Positions 14,370-21,342 of a stretch of DNA of 27,312 nucleotides are shown piece after piece. Below the pieces are notes generated by a model that worked only from the letters and a program-made list of their open reading frames with translations, was not told the DNA's origin and did not search any database. Both the position numbers and the translations under genes were made by a program. This stretch comes from a virus. Within the stretch, counting starts at the first letter, position 1; each line of letters opens with the position of its first letter. The stretch lies in the IMG/VR virus record IMGVR_UViG_3300021185_002827, positions 1 to 27,312 of that record; one strand, written 5' to 3'.

Positions 14370-15164
14370 ATGGAAAAGTACACAGCAAAACAATGGGCAG
14401 AGATCGAAGGCGGCCACACAATGAGTGAAGACAAAGAACCAAAATTTGGATTTGTTAGAGACCTTAATGAAAGTCGTCAGTATCGCACACGTCAACAAAT
14501 ACAACGCAGTAATGCACGAGAGATTGTGGATCATGCATTTTTGGATATGATTACATTATATATTTTATATAATGAATTTGACATGGCACCAATTGCTGTT
14601 AAGTATGCAAAAAAGACTATGATGTATGGTAATTTTAAAGCCTACAGACAAAGTGGTACAGATTTATATGTAGCATTACATTTAATACAACGAAAAGATG
14701 CTGATGCACTGGCTGGTGACAGCTCAGATGATGCGTTACTTCAGCGTATTAAATTTCCAGAACAACAAATTAAAGTATTTTTAAATACAATGAAAATGAA
14801 TAATATAAATCCATCAACAGCAAGACAGACATTACAGTTGGTTGAACGTAAGTTTTTTATTACAAACAGTGGTTACCGCAGTGTACGCAGACTTGCACAA
14901 GATTGGCCACGTATTAATGCAACACAACGAGCGTTGGTGGTCACACGTTTATTACAGTTTTATCGAACACATGCACGTAGAAGTGAATTGTTTGGATTCT
15001 TGCAGGACTATGCACGTACTAAGAAACTGGAAATACGCAATGCACACAACGCAGAAACACCAAAAAGCAAAACTATGCAAACTGTTGCAACAGCCGCCGC
15101 CATGGGCGCCGCTGGCTATGCAGGGTTCCAAGTAGGCCGAAGCATTGGTAAAAGTTTAGTATAA
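14370..15164 (+). CDS. Putative virion protein with C-terminal glycine zipper
   Basis: The product is mostly helical and basic (LNESRQYRTRQQIQRSNARE..., ITLYILYNEFDMAPIAVKYA) and ends with MQTVATAAAMGAAGYAGFQVGRSIGKS, an Ala/Gly segment with GxxxG spacing typical of membrane-interacting glycine zippers. That suggests a protein that meets a membrane, perhaps during DNA delivery. The start is uncertain: ATG 14370 has no Shine-Dalgarno and lies at the predicted transcription start, while in-frame ATG 14421 (MSEDKEPKFGF) has GAAGG 10 nt upstream. A late promoter precedes it. I know it only as a conserved type in cyanophage-like genomes. Confidence 0.78.
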   Translation: MEKYTAKQWAEIEGGHTMSEDKEPKFGFVRDLNESRQYRTRQQIQRSNAREIVDHAFLDMITLYILYNEFDMAPIAVKYAKKTMMYGNFKAYRQSGTDLYVALHLIQRKDADALAGDSSDDALLQRIKFPEQQIKVFLNTMKMNNINPSTARQTLQLVERKFFITNSGYRSVRRLAQDWPRINATQRALVVTRLLQFYRTHARRSELFGFLQDYARTKKLEIRNAHNAETPKSKTMQTVATAAAMGAAGYAGFQVGRSIGKSLV

Positions 15165-15181
15165 AGATATAGGAGATCAAG

Positions 15182-15658
15182 ATGCCCATACAGAAGAATG
15201 GCACTGGAAGACCTGGAGAACATCTAACAGGCGATATAGAATATTTTACAGCTTACACTCTAGTAGATGTAACTGACAGTGGAATAACAGACCCCAACAG
15301 TGGAAACGCAGACGGGTATAATCAAGCACAAAATTTAAATGTATTATTACAAACAATGAGCTTAAGAACTCAACCAATTATCAGTAGTGTAATAAAAAGA
15401 ACAACACAAGCAATGGCAGATTATAGTTTTGGTACTGGGCATACTGGTAATCAAACAATTTGGATTGTAAAGTTTGCAACAGAATACAAAGGCGCATGGG
15501 CAAATGCTGGTGATGACAAATATCATTTGGTGCAAGACTGTGATAGTGTAGCAGTTACAACTAGCTTGGATGATACAGCAACATTTAATGCTAATACTTT
15601 TGATACGTCTGATGCAACACATTTAAATTTATATTTTGTTCGAAACGACGAACTATAA
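15182..15658 (+). CDS. Putative virion protein, 158 aa
   Basis: The product starts MPIQKNGTGRPGEHLTGDIE and is rich in Thr, Asn, Gly and Asp, with a beta-strand pattern and a central IWIVKFATEYKGAW segment, as in small phage tail or head-decoration proteins. No named family is recognised. AGGAG lies 6 nt upstream of the ATG. A late-box-like TATAAAGA at 15160-15167 may contribute a promoter but would place +1 inside the ribosome site, so read-through from the upstream late promoter is more likely. Confidence 0.78.
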   Translation: MPIQKNGTGRPGEHLTGDIEYFTAYTLVDVTDSGITDPNSGNADGYNQAQNLNVLLQTMSLRTQPIISSVIKRTTQAMADYSFGTGHTGNQTIWIVKFATEYKGAWANAGDDKYHLVQDCDSVAVTTSLDDTATFNANTFDTSDATHLNLYFVRNDEL

Positions 15659-15697
15659 TCATACAATATCTAGTAGTTTAATTAAAATTCCAATACC

Positions 15698-15705
15698 TAT
15701 AAATA
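15698..15705 (+). promoter_or_regulatory. T4-type late promoter, perfect TATAAATA
   Basis: A perfect TATAAATA lying inside a short palindrome (ACCTA-TAAA-TAGGT, 15695-15708). The predicted +1 is about 15711, which is the first base of a hairpin at the head of a 147-nt untranslated leader. Confidence 0.8.
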
Positions 15706-15710
15706 GGTGT

Positions 15711-15857
15711 ATGGGATTGATTCCCATTAGGCAAGCAAATAGGCACACTTTCAATAACCCACGGAGTCGGTCACTAGCCTCCGTTAACAAAAGGCCAAAA
15801 CAATACTCACACTATTGTAACACTAACTGAGTTAGTGAAGACAAAATAGGAAGAGAA
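15711..15857 (+). promoter_or_regulatory. Structured 147-nt leader before holin-like gene
   Basis: No credible gene lies here. Four hairpins are visible in order: ATGGGA/TCCCAT (15711-15716 with 15722-15727), ACGGAG/CTCCGT (15761-15766 with 15779-15784), ACAATA/TATTGT (15800-15805 with 15813-15818) and CACTAAC/GTTAGTG (15821-15827 with 15831-15837, loop TGA). The last ends about 11 nt before the AGGAAGAG ribosome site. None is followed by a T-run, so they are not terminators. It could be a regulatory leader or a small RNA; I cannot match it to a known family. Confidence 0.5.
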
Positions 15858-16106
15858 ATGTCAAAACTGGAAAGAGAAAACCTAGAGGCTCATGTCGATC
15901 TTTGCGAAGAGAGGTATAGAGTGTTGGAAGAAAAAGTAAACCGTGTTGGAGACGGCCTGGACCGTCTGTCTAAAGATGTCGCTGAAATGCGAGAAGAAAA
16001 TATCAAACAACATCAAAGCAGTAATAAAGTAATTATTATGGCTGCTGGCACAGTTATCAGTGGACTATTAGGAACAATTGCGGTTGCCCTAATGGCGTTT
16101 TTATAA
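15858..16106 (+). CDS. XhlA/holin-like coiled-coil membrane protein, 82 aa
   Basis: Residues 1-55 are a charged coiled coil (LERENLEAHVDLCEERYRVLEEKV, VNRVGDGLDRLSKDVAEM), and residues 59-82 form one hydrophobic segment (IIMAAGTVISGLLGTIAVALMAFL) reaching the C-terminus. This layout matches XhlA-type proteins that work with holins in host lysis; it is an analogy of architecture, so a virion or membrane adaptor is also possible. The start has AGGAAGAG 2-9 nt upstream. It is the only gene in the window with a long structured late leader, which would fit tight timing of a lysis protein. A hairpin begins at its stop codon. Confidence 0.75.
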   Translation: MSKLERENLEAHVDLCEERYRVLEEKVNRVGDGLDRLSKDVAEMREENIKQHQSSNKVIIMAAGTVISGLLGTIAVALMAFL

Positions 16107-16155
16107 AACTCCTTGTAATTTGTTATAATGATAAATATATGCAAGGAGTTTTTTT
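16105..16155 (+). terminator. Hairpin terminator with late promoter in its loop
   Basis: AAAACTCCTTG (16105-16115) pairs perfectly with CAAGGAGTTTT (16142-16152), and the right arm runs into seven T residues (16149-16155). The loop is 26 nt and contains a late box (16130-16137). The right arm also contains AAGGAG (16143-16148), the ribosome site of the next gene. Confidence 0.65.
16130..16137 (+). promoter_or_regulatory. T4-type late promoter box GATAAATA
   Basis: GATAAATA in the hairpin loop. The predicted +1 (about 16143) makes an mRNA that starts at AAGGAG, without the left arm of the hairpin. A TATAAT at 16124-16129 just before it has only a poor -35 partner. Confidence 0.65.
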
Positions 16156-16157
16156 CT

Positions 16158-16451
16158 ATGCATTTAACCGAATTATGTGAAAGCACAAGCGTATCTACAG
16201 TATTAGAGGCCAAACTAGTGTGGGCTCGAGCTGGCAAGAGTTTAACACGCAAATATCGCTGTACAGTTGGCAAACGCAAAGGAAGAGTTGTTGCTAACCC
16301 ATCACAATGTAATGCTCCAATAGATTTAAAAAAGCGTTTTACGCTAAGAAGAACAAAAGCAATGAAAGGTGCCCGTATGGCACGTAAGGCTAAGAGAACT
16401 AAGAAGTTTAATCCAGCCAGCAGAATGGTACAAAAGTTGAATAAAAAATGA
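16158..16451 (+). CDS. Very basic small protein, prohead-core-like, 97 aa
   Basis: Residues 20-97 are strikingly rich in Lys and Arg (RKYRCTVGKRKGRVV, LKKRFTLRRTKAMKGARMAR, KAKRTKKFNPASRMVQKLNK), suggesting DNA or capsid-interior binding. The N-terminus MHLTELCE followed by S matches the (L/I)xE cleavage pattern of T4 prohead protease and resembles a capsid-targeting peptide. It may be an internal or prohead core protein; T4 gp67/gp68 or internal proteins are analogues, not proven homologues. The start at 16158 is chosen over the in-frame ATG at 16128 because of AAGGAG 9 nt upstream. It overlaps the next gene by 4 nt. Confidence 0.75.
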   Translation: MHLTELCESTSVSTVLEAKLVWARAGKSLTRKYRCTVGKRKGRVVANPSQCNAPIDLKKRFTLRRTKAMKGARMARKAKRTKKFNPASRMVQKLNKK

Positions 16452-16909
16452 AAATATTTGAAGGCATGGAAGAATACGGACATCAGATGCACTTAGCTAT
16501 AAAGGCTATGTTAAAAGATGTATTGACAATGGATGTAAGTGACGAAGAAGCTCGTACACTCACAGATAAACTTGGTCTCAGTGATGTATTGGCATTGGAC
16601 ACAGCATTAGATGATCACAACGAAGAAGCAATTCGTGACATTATAAGTAAACATATGAGCTTGGAAGAATACAGTTTACCAGGACGTGGTGGTAACTTAA
16701 AAAGTCAAGCAAGTACTAGACCATTGGCACAAAAAACTGGTGGTACAACAAAGACAACCACAATGACAAAACCAGTAGCAGGTGGAAACAAAACAGCAAC
16801 TGGCGGAGCAGACGAAATTGGACAAGACGACAACAAAGACGCTGAAGCAGAAATTGCAGATCGTGAAGCAGAACTTGCAGATTTAAAAAAGAAGGCAGGC
16901 ATCAGATGA
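16448..16909 (+). CDS. Putative prohead/virion protein, Thr/Gly-rich middle
   Basis: Residues 1-80 are helical and acidic (MKIFEGMEEYGHQMHLAIKA..., DVSDEEARTLTDKLGLSDVL). Residues about 88-132 are a Thr/Gly/Lys-rich, probably disordered linker (KTGGTTKTTTMTKPVAGG). The C-terminus is an acidic-basic coiled coil (AEAEIADREAELADLKKKAG). This layout resembles scaffold or core proteins but I cannot name the family. ATGA-type overlaps link it to both neighbours, so it is in the late operon opened at 16130. Confidence 0.78.
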   Translation: MKIFEGMEEYGHQMHLAIKAMLKDVLTMDVSDEEARTLTDKLGLSDVLALDTALDDHNEEAIRDIISKHMSLEEYSLPGRGGNLKSQASTRPLAQKTGGTTKTTTMTKPVAGGNKTATGGADEIGQDDNKDAEAEIADREAELADLKKKAGIR

Positions 16910-17124
16910 GAACAGTTATGGTTAGCGGCGGTATCGAAACCTTTGTTACACTACAGGAAGGTGTCTGGTTGGACAAATATACTGACGCTAAAGTATACAA
17001 GGCTGATTTAAATGAACGTGAAAGATACATGGCTAAAACGCTGTGCAAAAAAGGTATCCTAAACCTACATGTTAGGGAAGGAAAAACATTTTATACTCGA
17101 AACATTAATAGGTTAATATCATGA
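16906..17124 (+). CDS. Hypothetical protein, 72 aa
   Basis: A small protein (MRTVMVSGGIETFVTLQEGVW...) with a predicted beta-rich N-terminus and a C-terminal part, LNERERYMAKTLCKKGILNL then REGKTFYTRN, that reads like a small winged-helix fold (helix, helix, wing). This is a pattern impression only. It overlaps both neighbours by 4 nt and so belongs to the same late operon. Function unknown. Confidence 0.8.
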   Translation: MRTVMVSGGIETFVTLQEGVWLDKYTDAKVYKADLNERERYMAKTLCKKGILNLHVREGKTFYTRNINRLIS

Positions 17125-17633
17125 AACTTGACTACAGCAATACAGAAGTAATGGCTGATTTATTACGCCGTTTGGAAAACGCTACCACACATGGCGCAAA
17201 GCAAATGATCGCAGAAAGTGATAGTTGTAAAGAAACATTTCTAGCACTTAATACTCATCGTACACAAACTGGTGTGCGTATGGGCAATTATGATATTGTT
17301 GTTGAAAAGGTCAACATGGATGGCCTAAAAAAGAATTACTACACTATTATTGATACACAATACGACGAAGTACTTTACAAAGATTTAAGTTTATTTGAAA
17401 GTGCATTGAGTATTACAAAAAGATTAGTGTTCAACAGAAGAACTATTGATTGTAATAATATACAATCACTGGATGCAAACTACGATAGTTATGTCCGGGA
17501 GGCTTATCATTATAAGCAAAAAATAAAACATGTTAACCAAGATTATTCAAGACTTGACGTGTTTGAAGCCAAGTACAGCAATGTATTGGGTAAATTAAAA
17601 AATACTAAAGAGAAAATTCTAGAAACTCTATAA
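17121..17633 (+). CDS. Hypothetical protein, 170 aa
   Basis: No named domain is recognised. The middle shows a beta-rich segment (VRMGNYDIVVEKVNMDGLKKNYYTIID) followed by a long helical region (LFESALSITKRLVF, YHYKQKIKHVNQDYSRLDVFEAKYSNVLGK). It starts in an ATGA-type overlap. Its stop codon TAA is part of the next late promoter (TATAAATA at 17629-17636). Probably a late gene with its upstream neighbours; similar proteins are known to me only as conserved hypotheticals of T4-like cyanophages. Confidence 0.8.
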   Translation: MKLDYSNTEVMADLLRRLENATTHGAKQMIAESDSCKETFLALNTHRTQTGVRMGNYDIVVEKVNMDGLKKNYYTIIDTQYDEVLYKDLSLFESALSITKRLVFNRRTIDCNNIQSLDANYDSYVREAYHYKQKIKHVNQDYSRLDVFEAKYSNVLGKLKNTKEKILETL

Positions 17634-17636
17634 ATA
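17629..17636 (+). promoter_or_regulatory. T4-type late promoter, perfect TATAAATA
   Basis: A perfect TATAAATA that contains the stop codon of the upstream gene (17631-17633). The predicted +1 is about 17642, giving a 20-nt leader with CGGAG before the ATG at 17662. Confidence 0.8.
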
Positions 17637-17661
17637 CAGTAAACTAAACGGAGATCGAACA

Positions 17662-18462
17662 ATGTTTTTACAAGATTTTGAAACAAAAGAGTCAAAATTC
17701 GGAAAAATGCAAAGGTACTTGAAAGAGAACCACGGCTACGAACTTGACATGAGTGCAATGGATGCAACAAAAGTTGCAGACATTATTAACAGCACAACAA
17801 ATAAAATGAAAGTAACAGAGGACTCAACAGAGTACACTAGGTTACATATGATTGCTGAAAGTCTTAAATTATGGACACCAGCACCAGTGCAAACTGAACT
17901 AACTGACATGGTTGCAGAAGCTGTTGACGACGACGGTGTTGAGCAAGCTAAAGTTATCTTGGCTGCACAGGAAATGAATGACGAACTACAAAAAATGGTA
18001 GAGCGTGTTGCAGAGATGCAAGTTCAAGACCTTATTCCACTAGTGGATGCTATGAAAGCAGAACTAGGTATGGAGCAAGCGGAAGCATTTAATAGTGCAG
18101 CCGATACAGCATTAGGTGGACTATTAGACACAGTTAAAAGTACAAAAGAAGCAGTTGAAAATGCTATCTTGGGTGCGCAAGGTCAAGCACCAGCAGTTGA
18201 CATGGAAATGCCAGCCGCTGATATCGGTGCTGACGATGTTGATATGACTGGCATGGATGCAGATGCACCAGACGATGATGCATTTGGCGGTGACGATGCT
18301 GCTGCAGATGCAGATGGCGAACCAGAAGGACGTGAACTAAAAGCTGAATCAGCTGATGTATTTGATACAATGTTGGAAGAATTACAGTCTAAAGTAAACG
18401 AAAATGGCGAAGTTAGCCGTGCTGATCTCGAAGGCGCCCTGGCACAGTTTAGAGCAAAATAA
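17662..18462 (+). CDS. Acidic coiled-coil virion or scaffold-like protein
   Basis: The 266-residue product has a helical N-terminus (MFLQDFETKESKFGKMQRYL), long helical stretches rich in Glu and Ala (70-175), a very acidic low-complexity segment at about 180-222 (Asp/Ala/Gly/Met, for example DDDAFGGDDAAADADGE), and a helical C-terminus (FDTMLEELQSKVNENGE, LEGALAQFRAK). Acidic helical composition and its own perfect late promoter fit a prohead scaffold or internal protein; gp22 is an analogue, but I do not see sequence proof. Start supported by CGGAG 9 nt upstream. It is probably abundant, given the promoter. Confidence 0.78.
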   Translation: MFLQDFETKESKFGKMQRYLKENHGYELDMSAMDATKVADIINSTTNKMKVTEDSTEYTRLHMIAESLKLWTPAPVQTELTDMVAEAVDDDGVEQAKVILAAQEMNDELQKMVERVAEMQVQDLIPLVDAMKAELGMEQAEAFNSAADTALGGLLDTVKSTKEAVENAILGAQGQAPAVDMEMPAADIGADDVDMTGMDADAPDDDAFGGDDAAADADGEPEGRELKAESADVFDTMLEELQSKVNENGEVSRADLEGALAQFRAK

Positions 18463-18463
18463 T

Positions 18464-18796
18464 ATGAGATTTAAGCAGTTAGTAGAAAGTAATTATGAAG
18501 GTGAGTTAGAGGATGCAATTGTAACACTTCTAACAGCCATTGGTGCAGAGGGCATTAATACAGTTGATACTGATCAACTTGTACTCGATCTCCAAAACCA
18601 AGGATTCAGTATTAACAAAAATAGCCTTTTTTCAACACTAAACGGCTTACCAATAGTTGCTAACGCTAACAGCGAAACAATTCAAATTCGCGGCGCAGAT
18701 ATGACACGTGCCGCGGATTTAAAAACAAGAGACAGAGAACAAAGTAAAATTACAAAGGATGCGCAAAAGCAGGCTAAAAAGGATCTAGGATTATGA
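18464..18796 (+). CDS. Small protein with capsid-targeting-like N-terminus
   Basis: The product (110 aa) begins MRFKQLVE followed by SN, again matching (L/I)xE cleavage by a T4-type prohead protease. The next part (LEDAIVTLLTAIGAEGINTVDTDQLVLDLQNQGFSI) reads as a small helical domain, and the C-terminus is a charged helix (KTRDREQSKITKDAQKQAKK). Function unknown; an internal virion protein is an inference. I chose ATG 18464, one base after the upstream stop; the longer frame from 18404 lies inside that gene. It overlaps the next gene by 4 nt. Confidence 0.78.
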   Translation: MRFKQLVESNYEGELEDAIVTLLTAIGAEGINTVDTDQLVLDLQNQGFSINKNSLFSTLNGLPIVANANSETIQIRGADMTRAADLKTRDREQSKITKDAQKQAKKDLGL

Positions 18797-19413
18797 CATA
18801 TCAATTAAACAAAACACAGGCCCGTAGCCATGCAAGAAGTCAATTAAATATTTTTGATGAAGTAAACACAATTATGCGCAAAGTTATTGTTGCCAGTGAT
18901 GCTGGTGATTACAGTGTAACCGTAGACGATGGTACTACTATGACAGAGAGTACGCCCACCACCACAGTTACAGGTACTGTAAGTAATCCAACAATAACAG
19001 GAACACCAACACTGATAATTGCTGGTGTGACAATTACATTGGGTACAAGTGGAACTAATTTAAATGCAATTATAGCCGATATCAATGATAGTGGTGTAAC
19101 AGGCTTAGTAGCAAGTAAAGATGCTGGTAATAGCTTAGTTTTGGCGTATACGCACCCACAGCAAGCTAGCTGGAGTGTAACGATCGGTAGTGGAACTGCA
19201 AACACAGACCTGGGATTAAGTGCAAGCACATTGAGCCCAACCACACCTTCCAGTGTCACTTACAATAGTGTACACACTGGCGCAGTAACAGATCGTAAAA
19301 GTGATGACGAAATGACACAAGTTAGATCATACTTTACTAACTTGGGGTATAACATTCAACAACAAACCAATGCTACTACCGGAAAAACCTTTAAATGGAT
19401 AATTTACTGGTAG
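18793..19413 (+). CDS. Virion structural protein with beta-rich insertion
   Basis: The ends look like a common marine phage structural module: a helical N-terminus (LNKTQARSHARSQLNIFDEV) and a C-terminus with SYFTNLGYNIQQQTNATTG and FKWIIYW. Between them (about residues 55-160) lies a Thr/Gly/Ser-rich segment whose pattern (TLIIAGVTITLGTSGTNLNA, IIADINDSGVTGLVASKDAG, then SWSVTIGSGTANTDLGLS) resembles flagellar-hook IN motifs. A receptor-facing or assembly role is possible. It starts in an ATGA overlap. Its TAG stop forms the first half of the -35 box of the nuclease promoter. Confidence 0.78.
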   Translation: MTYQLNKTQARSHARSQLNIFDEVNTIMRKVIVASDAGDYSVTVDDGTTMTESTPTTTVTGTVSNPTITGTPTLIIAGVTITLGTSGTNLNAIIADINDSGVTGLVASKDAGNSLVLAYTHPQQASWSVTIGSGTANTDLGLSASTLSPTTPSSVTYNSVHTGAVTDRKSDDEMTQVRSYFTNLGYNIQQQTNATTGKTFKWIIYW

Positions 19414-19439
19414 ACAAACACTAATTTATTTGTTATAAT
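19411..19439 (+). promoter_or_regulatory. Sigma70-type promoter for the exonuclease gene
   Basis: TAGACA (19411-19416, 5 of 6), 17-bp spacer, perfect TATAAT (19434-19439). The stop codon TAG of the upstream gene forms the first half of the -35 box. Seven bases separate the -10 box from the ATG at 19447. Confidence 0.75.
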
Positions 19440-19446
19440 ACTAAGT

Positions 19447-20133
19447 ATGTTAACAATAAATGAAAAATACCCGTATAAAGAATTAAAGCGTACAGAAGTA
19501 GACGGTAAACGTCTATATCAAAATCCGTATGGAGACCCTGTACCCAGTGTAACAACAATCCTAAGCGCCACACAACCAGCTGAAAAGCGACAAGCATTAG
19601 CTAACTGGCGTAAACGTGTTGGTACACAAGAAGCACAGCGTATTACAACAACTGCCGCCAATAGAGGCACAGTTATGCACAATATCCTGGAACACTGGGC
19701 ATTGGGCGAATACGAAACTTATAATCCTGGCAACAACTTAGTACATCAACAAGCTAAAGCAATGGCTAAAGTTGTTGTAGATAATATTGAAAATGATGTT
19801 GATGAAATATGGGGTACAGAAGTAAACTTGTGTGCCGCTAACTTGTATGCTGGTACAACTGACTTGGTTGGCATGTACAAAGGCAAACCAACTATCATGG
19901 ACTTTAAGCAAACCAATAAGCCCAAAAAGCGTGAATGGATTGAAGACTATTTCCTTCAGGGCGCCGCATATGGTATTGCACACAATGAAATGTTTGAAAC
20001 TAAGATTCAAAACATTGCTATCTTTATGTGCAGTGGCGATTGTGAATGGCAATTGTTTGAGGTCAAAGACGAAGAATTTAAACATTACGAAACACTGTGG
20101 GCTAAAAGATTAGAACAATTTTATAATCTTTAA
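19447..20133 (+). CDS. PD-(D/E)XK nuclease (RecB/Cas4-like)
   Basis: Core motifs fit the PD-(D/E)XK exonuclease superfamily: RGTVMHNILE (73-82), E125 in WGTEVNL, D139 in AGTTDLVGM, the DxK pair D152 and K154 in IMDFKQTNKP, and the following Q171 and Y175 in YFLQGAAY. Such nucleases process DNA ends in recombination or degrade host DNA. The 228-residue length suits a stand-alone domain. It lies between structural genes but has its own sigma70-type promoter, so it is probably expressed earlier than its neighbours. No Shine-Dalgarno is seen before the ATG; see the leaderless finding. Confidence 0.87.
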   Translation: MLTINEKYPYKELKRTEVDGKRLYQNPYGDPVPSVTTILSATQPAEKRQALANWRKRVGTQEAQRITTTAANRGTVMHNILEHWALGEYETYNPGNNLVHQQAKAMAKVVVDNIENDVDEIWGTEVNLCAANLYAGTTDLVGMYKGKPTIMDFKQTNKPKKREWIEDYFLQGAAYGIAHNEMFETKIQNIAIFMCSGDCEWQLFEVKDEEFKHYETLWAKRLEQFYNL

Positions 20134-20137
20134 GACG

Positions 20138-20145
20138 CATAAATA
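20138..20145 (+). promoter_or_regulatory. T4-type late promoter box CATAAATA
   Basis: CATAAATA, 7 of 8 to the T4 late consensus. The predicted +1 is about 20151, giving a 14-nt leader with TGGAG before the ATG at 20165. Confidence 0.7.
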
Positions 20146-20164
20146 TGTTTAGTGGAGAAAAAAT

Positions 20165-20851
20165 ATGGCAGATACACGCATTAGTAAAATACAAATTAGA
20201 CGAGGTGATATTGCAGACCTTCCAATCTTAGCCCCTGGCGAGTTTGGTTATGCAACAGATACACAACGACTATTTTTAGGAAATGAAGAATACACAGTTG
20301 GAACAGGAAATGCAGTAAGGACAGTGTTTCAGTTACCCTCAGGTGCTGATTATCCGTTAACAACACTTAATATTACAAACCCTTCTTTGTATTTGAACAG
20401 TACATTAATCAATGGTGCTGATTATACAGTTGCTGGTACTACTATTACTTTTGGCTCTCCACCAGCCGCTGGTACAATCACAATGAAGTTCAATAGTGAA
20501 ATTTCCACTATTAATGACACAGTGCGCCCAGGAAACTTACCGTTAGCTGCTAGTGCAGTTGCTGGTACTGCAACTGGGTTTGGTTTTGATACATCAGTTT
20601 ACGATACAGCCTTTATCGACTACAGTATTAAACTGGCAGGAGGCACAGGTTATCGCATGGGTCAGTTAAGAATATTGATTGACAGTAGTGCAGGAACAGT
20701 GTATATTGATGATCAATACAACACGTTAACAGCAAACGTAGACGTAGTGTTTGCTGGAAACATCAATGGTAGTGATTTTTCACTAACATATACTAATAAC
20801 GAGACTTCAACAGCAACCCTTTATTATACGTTCAAATTTTGGAAAATGTAA
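20165..20851 (+). CDS. Tail-fibre-like protein with Mtd-type N-terminus
   Basis: Residues 6-40 (ISKIQIRRGDIADLPILAPG, then EFGYATDTQRLFLGN) match the N-terminal attachment motif found in many phage tail fibres and in major tropism determinant proteins: RRG, a Pro-x-Leu-x-x-GE-G turn, then TD-x-x-RLF-G. The rest is Thr/Gly/Ser/Asn-rich beta structure, as in fibres and receptor-binding proteins. It ends FKFWKM. Length 228 aa is short for a full fibre, so it may be a distal piece or a small adhesin. The late promoter and TGGAG ribosome site support the start. Confidence 0.82.
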   Translation: MADTRISKIQIRRGDIADLPILAPGEFGYATDTQRLFLGNEEYTVGTGNAVRTVFQLPSGADYPLTTLNITNPSLYLNSTLINGADYTVAGTTITFGSPPAAGTITMKFNSEISTINDTVRPGNLPLAASAVAGTATGFGFDTSVYDTAFIDYSIKLAGGTGYRMGQLRILIDSSAGTVYIDDQYNTLTANVDVVFAGNINGSDFSLTYTNNETSTATLYYTFKFWKM

Positions 20852-20865
20852 ATCAGCTTAGAACC

Positions 20866-21321
20866 ATGTGGTTTGAATCTCCTCAGAAGCGACTAGCCTC
20901 TTGGAGAAACTTTAGAAAAGGATTGGACATCAACGACTTATTACATACATGTCGTGATGTTTGTGAGTGGTGGAGGTTTGCTCCACTAAGTAATATAAGT
21001 TTGGATCCATATGATATCGAAACTTGGCCAAGTGTGTGGGAGATGCTACACCGCGGAGATTACTGTAAATTTAGTACTGCAATTGGCATGTCATACACGC
21101 TTTTTTATATTGACGAAAAAGTAGAAAATCGTATTATAAGAGTGTATGATCAAGCAAATTCAGATATATATATGACAGCATTGATTGATGGCCGTTGGTT
21201 ACTTAACTACAACCTCAGTGAGGTTGCAGATTGGTCGTCTGTAAAAGACAGTCTACAAGTGCAAGAAAGTTTTTTATGTAAAGACGTAGTTGAAGTAACA
21301 AAACACAATCTATCAGCATAA
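20866..21321 (+). CDS. Hypothetical protein, about 151 aa
   Basis: The product begins MWFESPQKRLASWRNFRKGL and is rich in Trp and Cys (CRDVCEWWRFAPLSNISLDP, WPSVWEMLHRGDYCKFSTAI). Similar proteins seem common in T4-like marine phages, but I know no function. Start is uncertain: the frame is open from TTG 20839, overlapping the upstream gene, but ATG 20866 gives the N-terminus I consider most natural. Neither has a good Shine-Dalgarno. It ends 21 nt before nrdA and may be transcribed with it. Confidence 0.75.
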   Translation: MWFESPQKRLASWRNFRKGLDINDLLHTCRDVCEWWRFAPLSNISLDPYDIETWPSVWEMLHRGDYCKFSTAIGMSYTLFYIDEKVENRIIRVYDQANSDIYMTALIDGRWLLNYNLSEVADWSSVKDSLQVQESFLCKDVVEVTKHNLSA

Positions 21322-21342
21322 GATAAGAGGAAAGATGAAATA

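Noticed and set aside
15706-15785. Possible tRNA: T-arm-like hairpin ATGGG-ATTGATT-CCCAT
   Set aside because: The loop does not match TTCRANY, no matching acceptor strand lies upstream, and no anticodon arm can be placed.
15636-15830. Open frame of 64 codons in the gap before the holin-like gene
   Set aside because: TTG start inside the previous gene, no ribosome site, unusual Pro/Arg/Ser content, and it runs through a late promoter and hairpins.
16101-16129. TTATAA-17-TATAAT as a sigma70 promoter at the hairpin
   Set aside because: The -35 half is poor; the late box GATAAATA directly after it explains the region better.
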